A DNA stretch of 64,000 nucleotides from Aliiroseovarius lamellibrachiae (GCF_018599245.1 NZ_JAHEVJ010000005.1:62001-126000); one strand, 5' to 3'; shown: positions 42,537 to 51,402, numbered from the stretch's first letter. The notes: generated by a model from the letters alone, not told the origin. Translations and numbers: made by a program.

Positions 42537-43468
42537 TGTCTTATCTGGCGCTCTTTCTGATCTGGATGCTGGCCAATCTGGTCATCGCCCCTTGGGTGCT
42601 GGAACGCACCCGTAAAGAGATGGACAGTGCCGCCAGACGCGATGCCCCCGGTGGCTTTGCTGAGCTGCCTTCGGGCCTGACCCATTATCAATGGCATGGC
42701 GTTGGGCGCGGCCCGGTGGTGGTGATGGTGCATGGGCTGACCTCGCCGTCTTGGGTGTTTCAGGCGCTGATCCCGCATCTCACCCGATTTGGATTTCACA
42801 TTTTGACCTATGACCTTTATGGGCGTGGCTATTCAGATCGGGTGGCCGGTGCGCAGGACGAGAGCTTTCATGTCGCGCAGCTTGAAGAGTTGCTGGACGC
42901 CCTTGATATTGCCGATCAGGAAATCAGCCTCTTTGGGTATTCCATGGGCGGATCCATTGCCACGGCTTATGCCGCGCGTCACCCGGAACAGATTGACCGA
43001 CTGATGCTGCTTGCGCCCGCCGGGATGCACTATCACCCCGGACCGCTGCTCAATTGGGTGCGGGACAAGGGGCGGCTTGGCGATTGGCTATGGGGGGCGT
43101 TGGGCGCGTGGCAACTAAGGCGTACGGCCCTTGCGGAAACTGACGAAGTTGCCATCCACGACCTGCCGGAACGCATGGTGGCGGAAACGCAAAACCGTGG
43201 CTATTTGCGGGCGATTCTGTCGTCTGAACGCCACATGCTGAGCCAAAGCCAAGAGGCCAACCACCGCGCGATCGCCAAAACCCCAATCGCAGTGATTTCC
43301 GTTTGGGGAGAAGAGGATAGCGTGATTCCCCTGTCGTCCATCGGCAAGCTGACGGAATGGAACAGGCGGGCATATAAGTATCAGATTGCAGGTGCGGGAC
43401 ATGGGATCGGCTATTCCCATCCCGACGCCGTTGCGATGGCTTTGCAGGAACATCTGCGCGAGGTGTGA
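42536..43468 (+). CDS. Alpha/beta hydrolase
   Basis: A 310-residue alpha/beta hydrolase with an N-terminal hydrophobic helix (YLALFLIWMLANLVIAPWVL) that should anchor it to the membrane. Nucleophile Ser136 in LFGYSMGGSIA, oxyanion region VVVMVHGLTSPSWVF, acid in VWGEEDSVIP, and His in GAGHGIGYSHPD. The substrate is unknown. It is the last gene of the HAD-cyclodeaminase-dioxygenase run and is closed by a terminator shared with rpsU. Confidence 0.9.
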   Translation: MSYLALFLIWMLANLVIAPWVLERTRKEMDSAARRDAPGGFAELPSGLTHYQWHGVGRGPVVVMVHGLTSPSWVFQALIPHLTRFGFHILTYDLYGRGYSDRVAGAQDESFHVAQLEELLDALDIADQEISLFGYSMGGSIATAYAARHPEQIDRLMLLAPAGMHYHPGPLLNWVRDKGRLGDWLWGALGAWQLRRTALAETDEVAIHDLPERMVAETQNRGYLRAILSSERHMLSQSQEANHRAIAKTPIAVISVWGEEDSVIPLSSIGKLTEWNRRAYKYQIAGAGHGIGYSHPDAVAMALQEHLREV

Positions 43469-43479
43469 CCAAAAAACAA

Positions 43480-43509
43480 ACCCCCGAAGCGGCTGCTGCG
43501 GGGGTCGTT
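43480..43509. terminator. Terminator between hydrolase and rpsU
   Basis: Inverted repeat ACCCCCG / CGGGGGT (7 bp) around a 12-base loop, with AAAAAACAA upstream and CGTTTT downstream. It lies between two convergent genes and can serve both. Confidence 0.82.
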
Positions 43510-43554
43510 TTGACGAGCGGTTGACAACCCTCTCGCCGGTGCTTCTGGGATGAC

Positions 43555-43761
43555 TTACATCATTCCTTCGCGCTGAAGCTTCTTGCGAGCCAGCTTACGC
43601 TGACGGCGGATAGCTTCCGCTTTTTCACGAGCTTTCTTCTCGGAGGGCTTCTCGAAATGTTGCTTGAGCTTCATTTCACGGAAGACACCTTCACGCTGAA
43701 GTTTTTTCTTCAGCGCACGAAGCGCTTGGTCTACGTTGTTATCGCGTACCGAAACCTGCAT
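43555..43761 (-). CDS. rpsU: 30S ribosomal protein S21
   Basis: A 68-residue basic ribosomal protein of the 30S platform near the anti-Shine-Dalgarno. [40 protein letters not shown] and a basic C-terminal end ([17 protein letters not shown]) are typical of the alphaproteobacterial form. Upstream lies a GGTGGTGAC region with a Shine-Dalgarno-like AAAGGTGG. Confidence 0.97.
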   Translation of the reverse strand: MQVSVRDNNVDQALRALKKKLQREGVFREMKLKQHFEKPSEKKAREKAEAIRRQRKLARKKLQREGMM

Positions 43762-43934
43762 GTGGTTGTCACCACCTTTCTAAGTTGAAGTTTGCAAAAT
43801 TGCAGGAACGGCCCGCTTAGCAGGGAATCCCCACAATGTCTAGGTGTCGCGAGTGTCGCAACACGGCACCCCGCCCTATCATCCCATGTTCAAACAGATA
43901 TATAATGATGCGAACCTACAAAGAGGGCGCCCCA

Positions 43935-44663
43935 ATGACCGATGCATCGACCGCCACACAATCTGTCACCAAAGATGATTTCCTGAACGCCGCCGTAAAC
44001 CATGTGCCCTTTGACGGCTGGTCCTGCGCGACAATGGACGCGACACAGGCGGAAATGGGCATGACCCCCGCCGAGGTGCAGGCGCTGTTTCCCCGTGGGG
44101 CGTTGGATCTGGCGCTCGCCTATCACTTTGCCGGGGACGCACAAATGGTGGCGCGCTTAAACGATGCCGATCTGGCCGCCATGCGCTTTCGTGATCGGAT
44201 CGCGGCGGGTGTGCGGTTCCGGCTTGAGGTGGCCGACAAAGAACTGGTGCGCAAGGGCATGGCATTTTTCGCAATGCCGCAAAACGCCACCGATGGCACC
44301 GCCGCATTATGGGGCACTTGTGATGCGATCTGGACCACGCTTGGCGACACGTCGCGCGACATTAATTGGTACACAAAACGTGCCACACTTTCGGCGGTCT
44401 ATTCCTCTACCGTGCTCTATTGGCTCGGCGATGACAGCGAGGGATGTGCGGCCACTTGGGCCTTTCTTGACCGACGCATCGACAATGTGATGCAGTTTGA
44501 AAAGGTCAAAGGACAGGCGCGGGAAAATAAGCTGTTTCAAGCCTTTATGGCCGGTCCCGGCAAAATATTTGACAGCGTGAAGGCCCCAGGATCGCGCGAG
44601 ACGAACCCCAATTATCCGGGCCGCTGGGCCCCGAATTCCACGCAAGATGGAGACACGAAATGA
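43935..44663 (+). CDS. COQ9 family protein (ubiquinone biosynthesis)
   Basis: A 242-residue protein of the COQ9 family, a lipid-binding accessory of ubiquinone synthesis. VTKDDFLNAAVNHVPFDGWS, LFPRGALDLALAYHFAGDAQM, and DINWYTKRATLSAVYSSTVLYWLGD are signatures. AGAGGG precedes the ATG at 43935; upstream ATGs at 43905 and 43908 are in frame but not supported by spacing. It overlaps the next gene, a quinone oxidoreductase, by ATGA. Confidence 0.9.
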   Translation: MTDASTATQSVTKDDFLNAAVNHVPFDGWSCATMDATQAEMGMTPAEVQALFPRGALDLALAYHFAGDAQMVARLNDADLAAMRFRDRIAAGVRFRLEVADKELVRKGMAFFAMPQNATDGTAALWGTCDAIWTTLGDTSRDINWYTKRATLSAVYSSTVLYWLGDDSEGCAATWAFLDRRIDNVMQFEKVKGQARENKLFQAFMAGPGKIFDSVKAPGSRETNPNYPGRWAPNSTQDGDTK

Positions 44664-45640
44664 GCAGTGTGATGCGCGCAGTTGAGATCTCAACCCCCGG
44701 CGGGCCAGAGGTGCTGAAACTGATCCAAGCCCCAATCCCTACGCCTGCGTATGGTGAGATCCTGATCAAGACCGCCTACGCCGGGGTGAACCGCCCCGAT
44801 GCGCTGCAACGCGCGGGCGCTTATGCCCCGCCGCCCAGCGCCAGCCCCCTGCCCGGGCTTGAGGCGTCGGGCGAAGTGGCCGCCGTGGGAGAGGGTGTGA
44901 CCCAATGGAAAAAGGGCGATCAGGTCTGTGCGCTTCTGCCCGGTGGGGGATATGCGGAATATGTAACCACGCCTGCCGCCCATGCGTTGCGGGTGCCAAA
45001 GGGGATGGATATGCGCCAAGCGGCCTGCCTTCCCGAAGCATACTATACCGTATGGTCCAACGTATTCATGCGCGGCGGGCTGACGGCGGGCGAGCGGTTT
45101 TTGGTGCATGGGGGCAGCTCTGGCATCGGCACCACGGCGATCCAGCTCGCCACCCACTTTGGCGCGCGTGTGTTCACCACCGCAGGCAGTGATGAGAAAT
45201 GCGCGGTCTGTACCGATCTGGGGGCCGAACGCGCGATCAACTATAAAGACGAGGATTTTGTTGAGGTCATGAAAGCCGAAGGCGGGGCCAATCTGGTGCT
45301 TGATATGGTCGGCGGAAGCTATATCGCCCGCAATATCCGCGCCATGGCCAATGACGCCCGCATGGTCCACATCGCATTTCTGACCGGCCCCAAGGCCGAG
45401 ATCAACTTTGCGCAAATCATGGCCAAACGCCTGACCGTCACCGGATCCACCCTGCGCCCGCAATCCGACCTTGCCAAGGCGAAGATCGCTGAGGAGTTGG
45501 CGGAAAAAGTCTGGCCGCTTTTGAACGCTGGCACCGTGAAACCCGTACTAGATCAGGTCTTTGCCCTTGAGGATGCCGCCGCCGCCCATGCACGCATGGA
45601 GAGCAGCACGCATATTGGGAAGATTTGTTTGGAGGTTTGA
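44660..45640 (+). CDS. NAD(P)H quinone oxidoreductase, zinc-type alcohol dehydrogenase fold
   Basis: A 326-residue medium-chain dehydrogenase. NRPDALQRAGAYAPPP, LPGLEASGEVAAVGEGVTQW, FLVHGGSSGIGTTAIQLA (nucleotide binding) and the C-terminal ALEDAAAAHARMESSTHIGK match the PIG3/TP53I3-type quinone oxidoreductases that lack the zinc ligands. NADPH-dependent reduction of quinones is the family activity. It overlaps the COQ9 gene start (ATGA), a quinone-themed pair. The following orphan gene overlaps its end. Confidence 0.93.
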   Translation: MSSVMRAVEISTPGGPEVLKLIQAPIPTPAYGEILIKTAYAGVNRPDALQRAGAYAPPPSASPLPGLEASGEVAAVGEGVTQWKKGDQVCALLPGGGYAEYVTTPAAHALRVPKGMDMRQAACLPEAYYTVWSNVFMRGGLTAGERFLVHGGSSGIGTTAIQLATHFGARVFTTAGSDEKCAVCTDLGAERAINYKDEDFVEVMKAEGGANLVLDMVGGSYIARNIRAMANDARMVHIAFLTGPKAEINFAQIMAKRLTVTGSTLRPQSDLAKAKIAEELAEKVWPLLNAGTVKPVLDQVFALEDAAAAHARMESSTHIGKICLEV

Positions 45641-46455
45641 GACTGAAGCTCGTGAATTTTTTGAAACATTTTTGGTTAAAGCGAGCTTTGCGAAGAGTTG
45701 CTCGGAAACCTGCACCAAACAGAATTCCACTGTCTGGAGAGCGAGCTCTGGAAAATGACTTCTACCACGCCGATTTACGTATTCTCGACGGCTCTTACAG
45801 TGACATCTTGGTACAAACAGTCTCTCCAAGGGGCTTTGCTGGAATTGCTTGGAACGAGGAAGAGGATGGATATTCTATCGGAACTTCAGTTTGCTATCAG
45901 TTCTTAGGCAGCTACCAGATTCGGATTTCAAAGTACTATCGAGGCCACGAATTTACCTTCAGAAATCCCATGTCTTTTATCCTTCAAGAGTTCTTCAAAC
46001 TACCGCTTGTGGAGATTTTTGCGGACAGAACATTTCAAGGGCTTTTCAACTTCCGCACGCCCACGCGACAAAGCCGCATTAAAATACTCAAAAAGCTTAT
46101 TTCTCAGCGGGAACAAAACGCCGCAGAACGCCGAATTCTGCTTGGACGCGACGACCTAACAATACATATGTTCGATATTATGGGATTACTCTATGGTTCG
46201 CGCATTCGTCGCCATCCACGTTATTTCTCTATGCTTGATCACCTTCACCTACAAATCGAAGCTATGGTTGAAAACGGTGAGGTTTCTTATAACGATCAAT
46301 ATGTACATGTTACAGGTCAGGCCCTCCTAGCCATTGCCCAATACGAGGAAGACAATCGCCGTCATCGGTCAGAGGTATTTCGAAATTGGGTGATGCTCGC
46401 TTTAACTCTTGTGATTGCTGTCGCGGCATGGGTTGCCATTTACATCAAACCATAG
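45625..46455 (+). CDS. Orphan protein with C-terminal membrane anchor, AT-rich
   Basis: About 270 residues, no family recognised. The N-terminal part is basic (LKHFWLKRALRRVARK), followed by FYHADLRILDGSYSDILVQT, GIAWNEEEDGYSIGTSVCYQFLG, a helical middle (LKKLISQREQNAAERRILLG) and one C-terminal membrane helix (VMLALTLVIAVAAWVAIYI). The DNA is clearly richer in A and T and uses codons such as AAA, TTT and ATA more than its neighbours, so recent acquisition is likely. No ATG at the start; TTG 45625, TTG 45637 and GTG 45652 are candidates, with a GGAGG at 45631. It overlaps the upstream gene end. Confidence 0.72.
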   Translation: MFGGLRLKLVNFLKHFWLKRALRRVARKPAPNRIPLSGERALENDFYHADLRILDGSYSDILVQTVSPRGFAGIAWNEEEDGYSIGTSVCYQFLGSYQIRISKYYRGHEFTFRNPMSFILQEFFKLPLVEIFADRTFQGLFNFRTPTRQSRIKILKKLISQREQNAAERRILLGRDDLTIHMFDIMGLLYGSRIRRHPRYFSMLDHLHLQIEAMVENGEVSYNDQYVHVTGQALLAIAQYEEDNRRHRSEVFRNWVMLALTLVIAVAAWVAIYIKP

Positions 46456-46479
46456 AGGCAAGGTTCTAGGCCGATCCCC

Positions 46480-47121
46480 CTACCTTACCGGATCAAACAG
46501 CGCCCTTGGATGGCTGCAATCGCGGCTCACGTCGCGGCCACATTTGCGCGGCTCAAGGTCGCGGGTCAGGCACAGGCGGGCCTCTTGGATGCGGTCGGAT
46601 TTACAGGTGATGGTCAGCATATTGGCTTGCCATGTCGGGTTCGATTGCAGGAAGGCCTCTTCAATGACTTTTGCGGGCAGGCGCACGGATTTCTCTAGTT
46701 TGCGCAGGACCGGGGGGCGCACCACGGCACCGTAGGCTTTGCGCACCGTGTCAAAGTAATCCTGCGGTTCTAACCCCGCACAGGATCCGTGCTTTTTCCA
46801 CTGATACCACGCGGCCCCGCCGGCGCCAAAAATATCTGCCTGTGCATCGGTTAACCCACGGGACGGATTGCGAAAATTGTGACGGCAATAGCTGGGCCAA
46901 CCGGACTCATTCTGTGGCCAAAGCCCATGCACAACCCAGCCGAGATCACGCGCAGGGTCACATTGTTCTGACCCGCGCGCATCGCCTTCAACCGCGCACC
47001 AATTGGGCGACCACGACAGGGCCAGGACGTAATAGTCAAAATCCCCCGTAGCCTCGCCATCCGCCCATGCGCCGACAGTTGAAATCACCCAGATAAGTGC
47101 CGCCCGGATCACATTTTGCAT
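46480..47121 (-). CDS. Ribonuclease T2 family protein, exported
   Basis: A 213-residue protein with signal peptide (about 20 residues, ends GAWA). The T2 fold is shown by YYVLALSWSPNWC, CAS-I as WVVHGLWPQ (His65) and CAS-II as WYQWKKHGSC (His111). The family needs His and Glu just before this block (H-E-W); here they read Tyr and Gln. Eight Cys fit periplasmic disulfides. RNase T2 cleaves RNA to 2-prime,3-prime-cyclic phosphates. The start at 47121 is the only ATG that begins a signal peptide; the frame runs open further upstream over trcR as a shadow. Confidence 0.88.
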   Translation of the reverse strand: MQNVIRAALIWVISTVGAWADGEATGDFDYYVLALSWSPNWCAVEGDARGSEQCDPARDLGWVVHGLWPQNESGWPSYCRHNFRNPSRGLTDAQADIFGAGGAAWYQWKKHGSCAGLEPQDYFDTVRKAYGAVVRPPVLRKLEKSVRLPAKVIEEAFLQSNPTWQANMLTITCKSDRIQEARLCLTRDLEPRKCGRDVSRDCSHPRALFDPVR

Positions 47122-47274
47122 TTGCTCTTTCCTCTTTTCACAATCTCCCTTATAAGCCACGAAAGTTCCCCCACAACGGAAACCGGTCTGGAAAGTTCCC
47201 CGTAACCCCAGACAGCCCAGCCAGGGCGCGGGAAAGTTGTATCCGGGACCCAGAGTTTTAACAGGAGTGTTCCG

Positions 47275-48018
47275 ATGTCGAACAAACCGATTATGGCCAA
47301 AGCAACCGCCGTTTGGCTGGTGGACAACACAACGCTGAGCTTTAAGCAGGTCGCAGATTTCTGTGGGCTGCACGAGCTGGAAGTACAGGGCATTGCCGAT
47401 GGCGATGTGGCCGCTGGCGTGAAAGGGTTTGACCCGGTTGCCAACAACCAGCTGACCCAGGAAGAGCTGGACAAGGCGCAGGAAAACCCGCTGCACAAGC
47501 TGAAGCTGAAGTTTTACGCCGCCGCTGTGGGCGAAGAAAAACGCCGTGGGCCACGCTATACCCCGTTGTCGAAACGTCAGGATCGTCCGAATTCGATCCT
47601 GTGGCTGGTGAAATTCCACCCCGAACTGGCAGATGCGCAAATCGCCAAGCTGGTCGGCACCACCAAGCCAACCATTCAGTCGATCCGCGAACGCACCCAT
47701 TGGAACATTTCCAACATGGAACCAATTGATCCGGTGGCCTTGGGTCTGTGTAAACAGTCCGAGCTGGATCTGGCCGTGCAAAAAGCCGCCGCCAAGCAAG
47801 AAAGCGTAATGTCGGATGACGAGCGCCGCAAGCTGGTGTCGACCGAGCAAAGCCTTGCCATGGACGCCGAACCCAAAATGCCAAGCGCAATTGAGGGGCT
47901 TGAAACCTTCTCTTTGTCGCCTGAGCCGAAGGAAGAAAAAGAAGAAGATGTGCGCGACGCAGACAGCTTTTTCAACCTGCCGTCCGGCGACGATGACGAC
48001 GCCGAAGACGACAAGTAA
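47275..48018 (+). CDS. trcR: Cell cycle transcriptional regulator TrcR (DUF1013)
   Basis: A 247-residue DUF1013 protein, annotated in alphaproteobacteria as TrcR. KATAVWLVDNTTLSFKQVADFCGLHELEVQGIADGD, YTPLSKRQDRPNSILWLVKFHPELADAQIAKLVGTTKPTIQSIRERTHWN is split here by usual blocks and contains a helix-turn-helix-like segment; the last 25 residues are very acidic (DDDDAEDDK). AGGAG 7 nt before ATG. Upstream are three copies of GAAAGTT, two as GAAAGTTCCCC 30 bp apart. A terminator follows. Confidence 0.88.
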   Translation: MSNKPIMAKATAVWLVDNTTLSFKQVADFCGLHELEVQGIADGDVAAGVKGFDPVANNQLTQEELDKAQENPLHKLKLKFYAAAVGEEKRRGPRYTPLSKRQDRPNSILWLVKFHPELADAQIAKLVGTTKPTIQSIRERTHWNISNMEPIDPVALGLCKQSELDLAVQKAAAKQESVMSDDERRKLVSTEQSLAMDAEPKMPSAIEGLETFSLSPEPKEEKEEDVRDADSFFNLPSGDDDDAEDDK

Positions 48019-48050
48019 TCTTTCGCGCCTTTTACAGGTTAGAATTGGAA

Positions 48051-48076
48051 AGCCCCGGCCATGTGTCGGGGTTTTT
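48051..48076 (+). terminator. Rho-independent terminator of trcR
   Basis: Stem CCCCG / CGGGG around a 9-base loop, flanked by AAAG before and TTTTTC after, 32 bp downstream of the trcR stop. Confidence 0.85.
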
Positions 48077-48259
48077 CTTTTGGAACAAATGGTTGCGGGG
48101 GCTGCCGTGCGCCTTTCGCATTGGATGATGTGCCGCCGCTTTTCCGGCTTTCAAAATCCCGCTCATTTTTAGAACGATTTTCTGCATCTTGTTAAACTCC
48201 TGTTCATCCTCGTCGGGGCAATGTTGCCCATGACCGGAACGCAGAATGCGGAGTATCAG

Positions 48260-50638
48260 ATGAAAATCGACGACATCCTTGCACAGGAACGGCGCGCCAG
48301 AATGGCCGCCGAACGCTTGTTGGCTCAGAAACAAGCTGAGCTTTCCAACGCAAACAAGATGCTCTCGCTGCATGCGCGGTCCCTGTCGGAAGAAATTGTG
48401 GAAACCCGCGAAGAGATGCAGGAAACCTTGACGGAAAATACATCCGTAAAGGCCGATTTGGAACGCGCCACCCAAGAGGTGGTCATCGCCAAACGACGCC
48501 TGTGGGACAGTCTGGAAACCATCGAAGATGGGTTTGCGGTGTTTGACCAAAGCGAACGGATGATTGCCGCCAATTCTGCCTATCTGAAACCCTTTGACGG
48601 GCTGGAATGCGTCGGGCCCGGTATTCCCTATATCGACATTCTGCAAATCGCGCTGGACGAAGGCATTGTGGACATTGACGACATGCGCCCCTTGGCTTGG
48701 CGCGACATGATGCTGGCCCGATGGCGCGCGCCCAAAATTGACCCGCACACCATTCGCCTGTGGAATGGCACCTATATCAAACTGGCGGATCGACGGTCGC
48801 AAGACGGGGATACCGTTAGCCTTGGTCTCGATATCACCGACACCATAAAATACGAGTCTGAACTGGTGGATGCACGCTCGAAAGCCGAAGCTGCCAGCCG
48901 CGCTAAATCCGCTTTCCTCGCCAATATGAGCCATGAAATTCGCACCCCAATGAATGGCGTGGTCGCGATTGCCGAACTGATGGCAGATGGCGATTTGGAC
49001 GATGAACAGAAGCTTTATGTCGACACGATCAAAAAATCTGGCGAGGCGCTTTTGACGATCATCAACGACGTCTTGGATTATTCTAAAATCGAAGCGTCAA
49101 AACTGACCCTACATCCAGAGAGTTTTGATCTCGAACGTAAAATTCACGACGTGGTGACGCTTCTGAAACCTTCTGTTCAGGAAAAGGGGCTGCAACTCTC
49201 CGTCGACTTTGACATTTTCATGCCAACCAAGCTCAGGGGCGACCCGGTGCGCATCGGGCAGATCTTAACCAACCTTTTGGGCAATGCGGTCAAATTCACC
49301 ACCAAAGGCCACGTTCTGGTGCGTGTCTTGGGTTTGCCGGTCGAAGATGGCGCAAAGCAAAAGATCCACATCACGGTTGAGGACAGCGGGATTGGCATTC
49401 CCGCCAGTATGCGGGACCATATTTTTGGCGAATTCAATCAGGTCGAAGACGAGCGCAATCGTAAATTTGATGGCACCGGCCTTGGTCTTGCGATCACCCG
49501 CCAACTTGTCGATCTGATGGACGGCGAGATTTGGGTGGAAAGCGAAGAGGGCGTCGGCTCTTGCTTTGGCCTGCATATCACGCTGCCCGTCGAAGAAAGT
49601 GTAAACATCCCCAAGCTGCCTTTGGGTCTGCGCCACGCCTTGCTGGTCATGCAAGATGGCCTGCATCAAGCGATCTTGGAAAAAAGCCTGCTGGCCTTGG
49701 GCCTGACGGTCACCCATCTTCCCGACCCCAGCCATATGCCAGCCACCCCAGAGCCACATCAGGTTGTATTTGTTCAAGAAGACCTGCCCAACAACGCCGC
49801 GCAAATGCTTGTGGATCAGTTCCACGCAAACGGCTCTTCTGCAAAGATAATTCTGCTCAACGCGCCCATCACCTCCGGCGCCCGTACCAGCGTTTTGACC
49901 GATAAGGTCGACAGCGTTCTAAGCACCCCAATCCTGCGAAAAGAACTCTTTAAAACACTTGAAAGAATAGATGCCCCATTGGCGCAACATCTTCCAGTGG
50001 AGGAGAGTAACCTCGCCGCGAAAGACAGCACAGCCGAGGCAGTTGCGGATCTTATTGCCGACCCGACGAGCGATTTGAACGCCGATCACACAGCCGAGAT
50101 CATCGCCCCGGCTGATATTCCGGCCCCCGTCCCAAACCTCACGCCGACTGAGGAAGGCACCACAGATAATATCTTCGCCGAGGCCCCATCCACGCCCAAC
50201 ACCACAGCGTTCGATAGCGTCCCGAGCGAACAGCGCACGATGCGCGTTTTGGCGGCAGAGGACAACCGGACCAACCAATTGGTCTTTTCCAAACTCGTGA
50301 AAGCCCTGGATATCGACCTGAAGTTTGCCAACAATGGCCGCGAGGCGGTAGAGCTGTTTCAATCCTTCGATCCGGACATCATCTTCATGGATATCTCCAT
50401 GCCCGAGGTGGATGGCAAAGAAGCAACCCAGTGCATTCGCGCCTTGGAGCAAGAGCAAGGTTTACAGCGCACCAAAATTGTGGCCCTCACCGCCCATGCC
50501 ATGACCGGCGACGCCGAGGAAATCTTGTCACACGGGTTGGACAAACACCTGACCAAGCCGCTGAAAAAGCCCGTGATCCTGTCTGAAATCGCAGACGCCT
50601 GCCCCTCTGAGGCCCGCGCGCCCATCCCCGAGGATTAA
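48260..50638 (+). CDS. Hybrid sensor histidine kinase/response regulator
   Basis: About 792 residues, cytosolic as no membrane helix is seen. N-terminal coiled coil (about 5-85), PAS-type domain (about 85-200, WDSLETIEDGFAVFDQSERM), HisKA with His225 in FLANMSHEIRTPMNG, HATPase with GDPVRIGQILTNLLGNAVKF and GTGLGLAITRQLVDLMDG, then a receiver-like segment lacking a phosphoacceptor, a Pro/Asp-rich linker, and a C-terminal receiver with intact VLAAEDNRTNQ, IIFMDISMPEVDG and HLTKPLKK. It overlaps the convergent yaaA stop by 4 bp. The signal is unknown. Confidence 0.92.
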   Translation: MKIDDILAQERRARMAAERLLAQKQAELSNANKMLSLHARSLSEEIVETREEMQETLTENTSVKADLERATQEVVIAKRRLWDSLETIEDGFAVFDQSERMIAANSAYLKPFDGLECVGPGIPYIDILQIALDEGIVDIDDMRPLAWRDMMLARWRAPKIDPHTIRLWNGTYIKLADRRSQDGDTVSLGLDITDTIKYESELVDARSKAEAASRAKSAFLANMSHEIRTPMNGVVAIAELMADGDLDDEQKLYVDTIKKSGEALLTIINDVLDYSKIEASKLTLHPESFDLERKIHDVVTLLKPSVQEKGLQLSVDFDIFMPTKLRGDPVRIGQILTNLLGNAVKFTTKGHVLVRVLGLPVEDGAKQKIHITVEDSGIGIPASMRDHIFGEFNQVEDERNRKFDGTGLGLAITRQLVDLMDGEIWVESEEGVGSCFGLHITLPVEESVNIPKLPLGLRHALLVMQDGLHQAILEKSLLALGLTVTHLPDPSHMPATPEPHQVVFVQEDLPNNAAQMLVDQFHANGSSAKIILLNAPITSGARTSVLTDKVDSVLSTPILRKELFKTLERIDAPLAQHLPVEESNLAAKDSTAEAVADLIADPTSDLNADHTAEIIAPADIPAPVPNLTPTEEGTTDNIFAEAPSTPNTTAFDSVPSEQRTMRVLAAEDNRTNQLVFSKLVKALDIDLKFANNGREAVELFQSFDPDIIFMDISMPEVDGKEATQCIRALEQEQGLQRTKIVALTAHAMTGDAEEILSHGLDKHLTKPLKKPVILSEIADACPSEARAPIPED

Positions 50639-51402
50639 GCTTCACCGTCGCGCAAAAACACCAGGTTATCCCCTTGGCTCATCTCGGGGTGATGGCGGTA
50701 GCCCCCCAAATCGAATGTTTTCAGATCTTCAGGGTCACTCAACCGGCGCTCGATCATAAACCGCGCCATCGCGCCACGGGCCTTTTTGGCAAAAAACGAA
50801 ACGATCTTTGGCGCGCCGTTTTTCATCTCATAGAAGCTGGGTGTGATCACCCGAAGCCCCAATGCATCGCGATCTGCGGCGGTGAAATACTCAACTGACG
50901 CGCAGTTGACCAAAACCTCGGTCCCCGCAGATTTCGCACGATCGTTCAGTGCCTCTGCCACGCGATCGCCCCAAAATTCATAGAGGTTCTTGCCGCGGGC
51001 ATTTGCCAACCGCGAGCCCATCTCCAAGCGGTACGGGGCGATATGATCCATCGGGCGCAGCAAACCATAAAGGCCGGACAAAATGCACAGATGATCCTGC
51101 GCATACCGCATTTCATCCTCGCTGAGGCTGACCGCATCAAGGCCCGCATAGGTGTCGCCCGCAAACATCTCAATCGCGGGTTTCTCGCCCTGACCAGTTC
51201 CAAAAGCCTCAAACCGGTCTACATTCAACGCCGCCAGATTGGGCGAAATATGCATGAGCTTTTCCAGCTCGCCCGCGGTCAATGCACCAGCGGTTTTGGC
51301 CAACTCCTGAGCCTGCTCGAAAAATACCGGCGTGCTGCCGCCATCGCGGCGCGCCTCTGTTTCATCCAATCTTTTCGCGGGGGATACAGCCACCAACATC
51401 AC
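50635..51402 (-). CDS. yaaA: Peroxide stress protein YaaA
   Basis: A 255-residue DUF328/YaaA protein, which in E. coli lowers free iron and protects DNA under peroxide stress. MLVAVSPAKRLDE, MHISPNLAALNVDRF, SGLYGLLRPMDHIAPYRLEMG, ANARGKNLYEFWGD and VNCASVEYFTA are family blocks. Its start overlaps the recQ stop (ATGA), so it is co-translated with this DNA repair helicase, a sensible pairing. Confidence 0.95.
   Translation of the reverse strand: MMLVAVSPAKRLDETEARRDGGSTPVFFEQAQELAKTAGALTAGELEKLMHISPNLAALNVDRFEAFGTGQGEKPAIEMFAGDTYAGLDAVSLSEDEMRYAQDHLCILSGLYGLLRPMDHIAPYRLEMGSRLANARGKNLYEFWGDRVAEALNDRAKSAGTEVLVNCASVEYFTAADRDALGLRVITPSFYEMKNGAPKIVSFFAKKARGAMARFMIERRLSDPEDLKTFDLGGYRHHPEMSQGDNLVFLRDGEA

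Noticed and set aside
47122-47850. N-terminal extension of RNase T2
   Set aside because: Antisense to trcR. The signal peptide begins at 47121.
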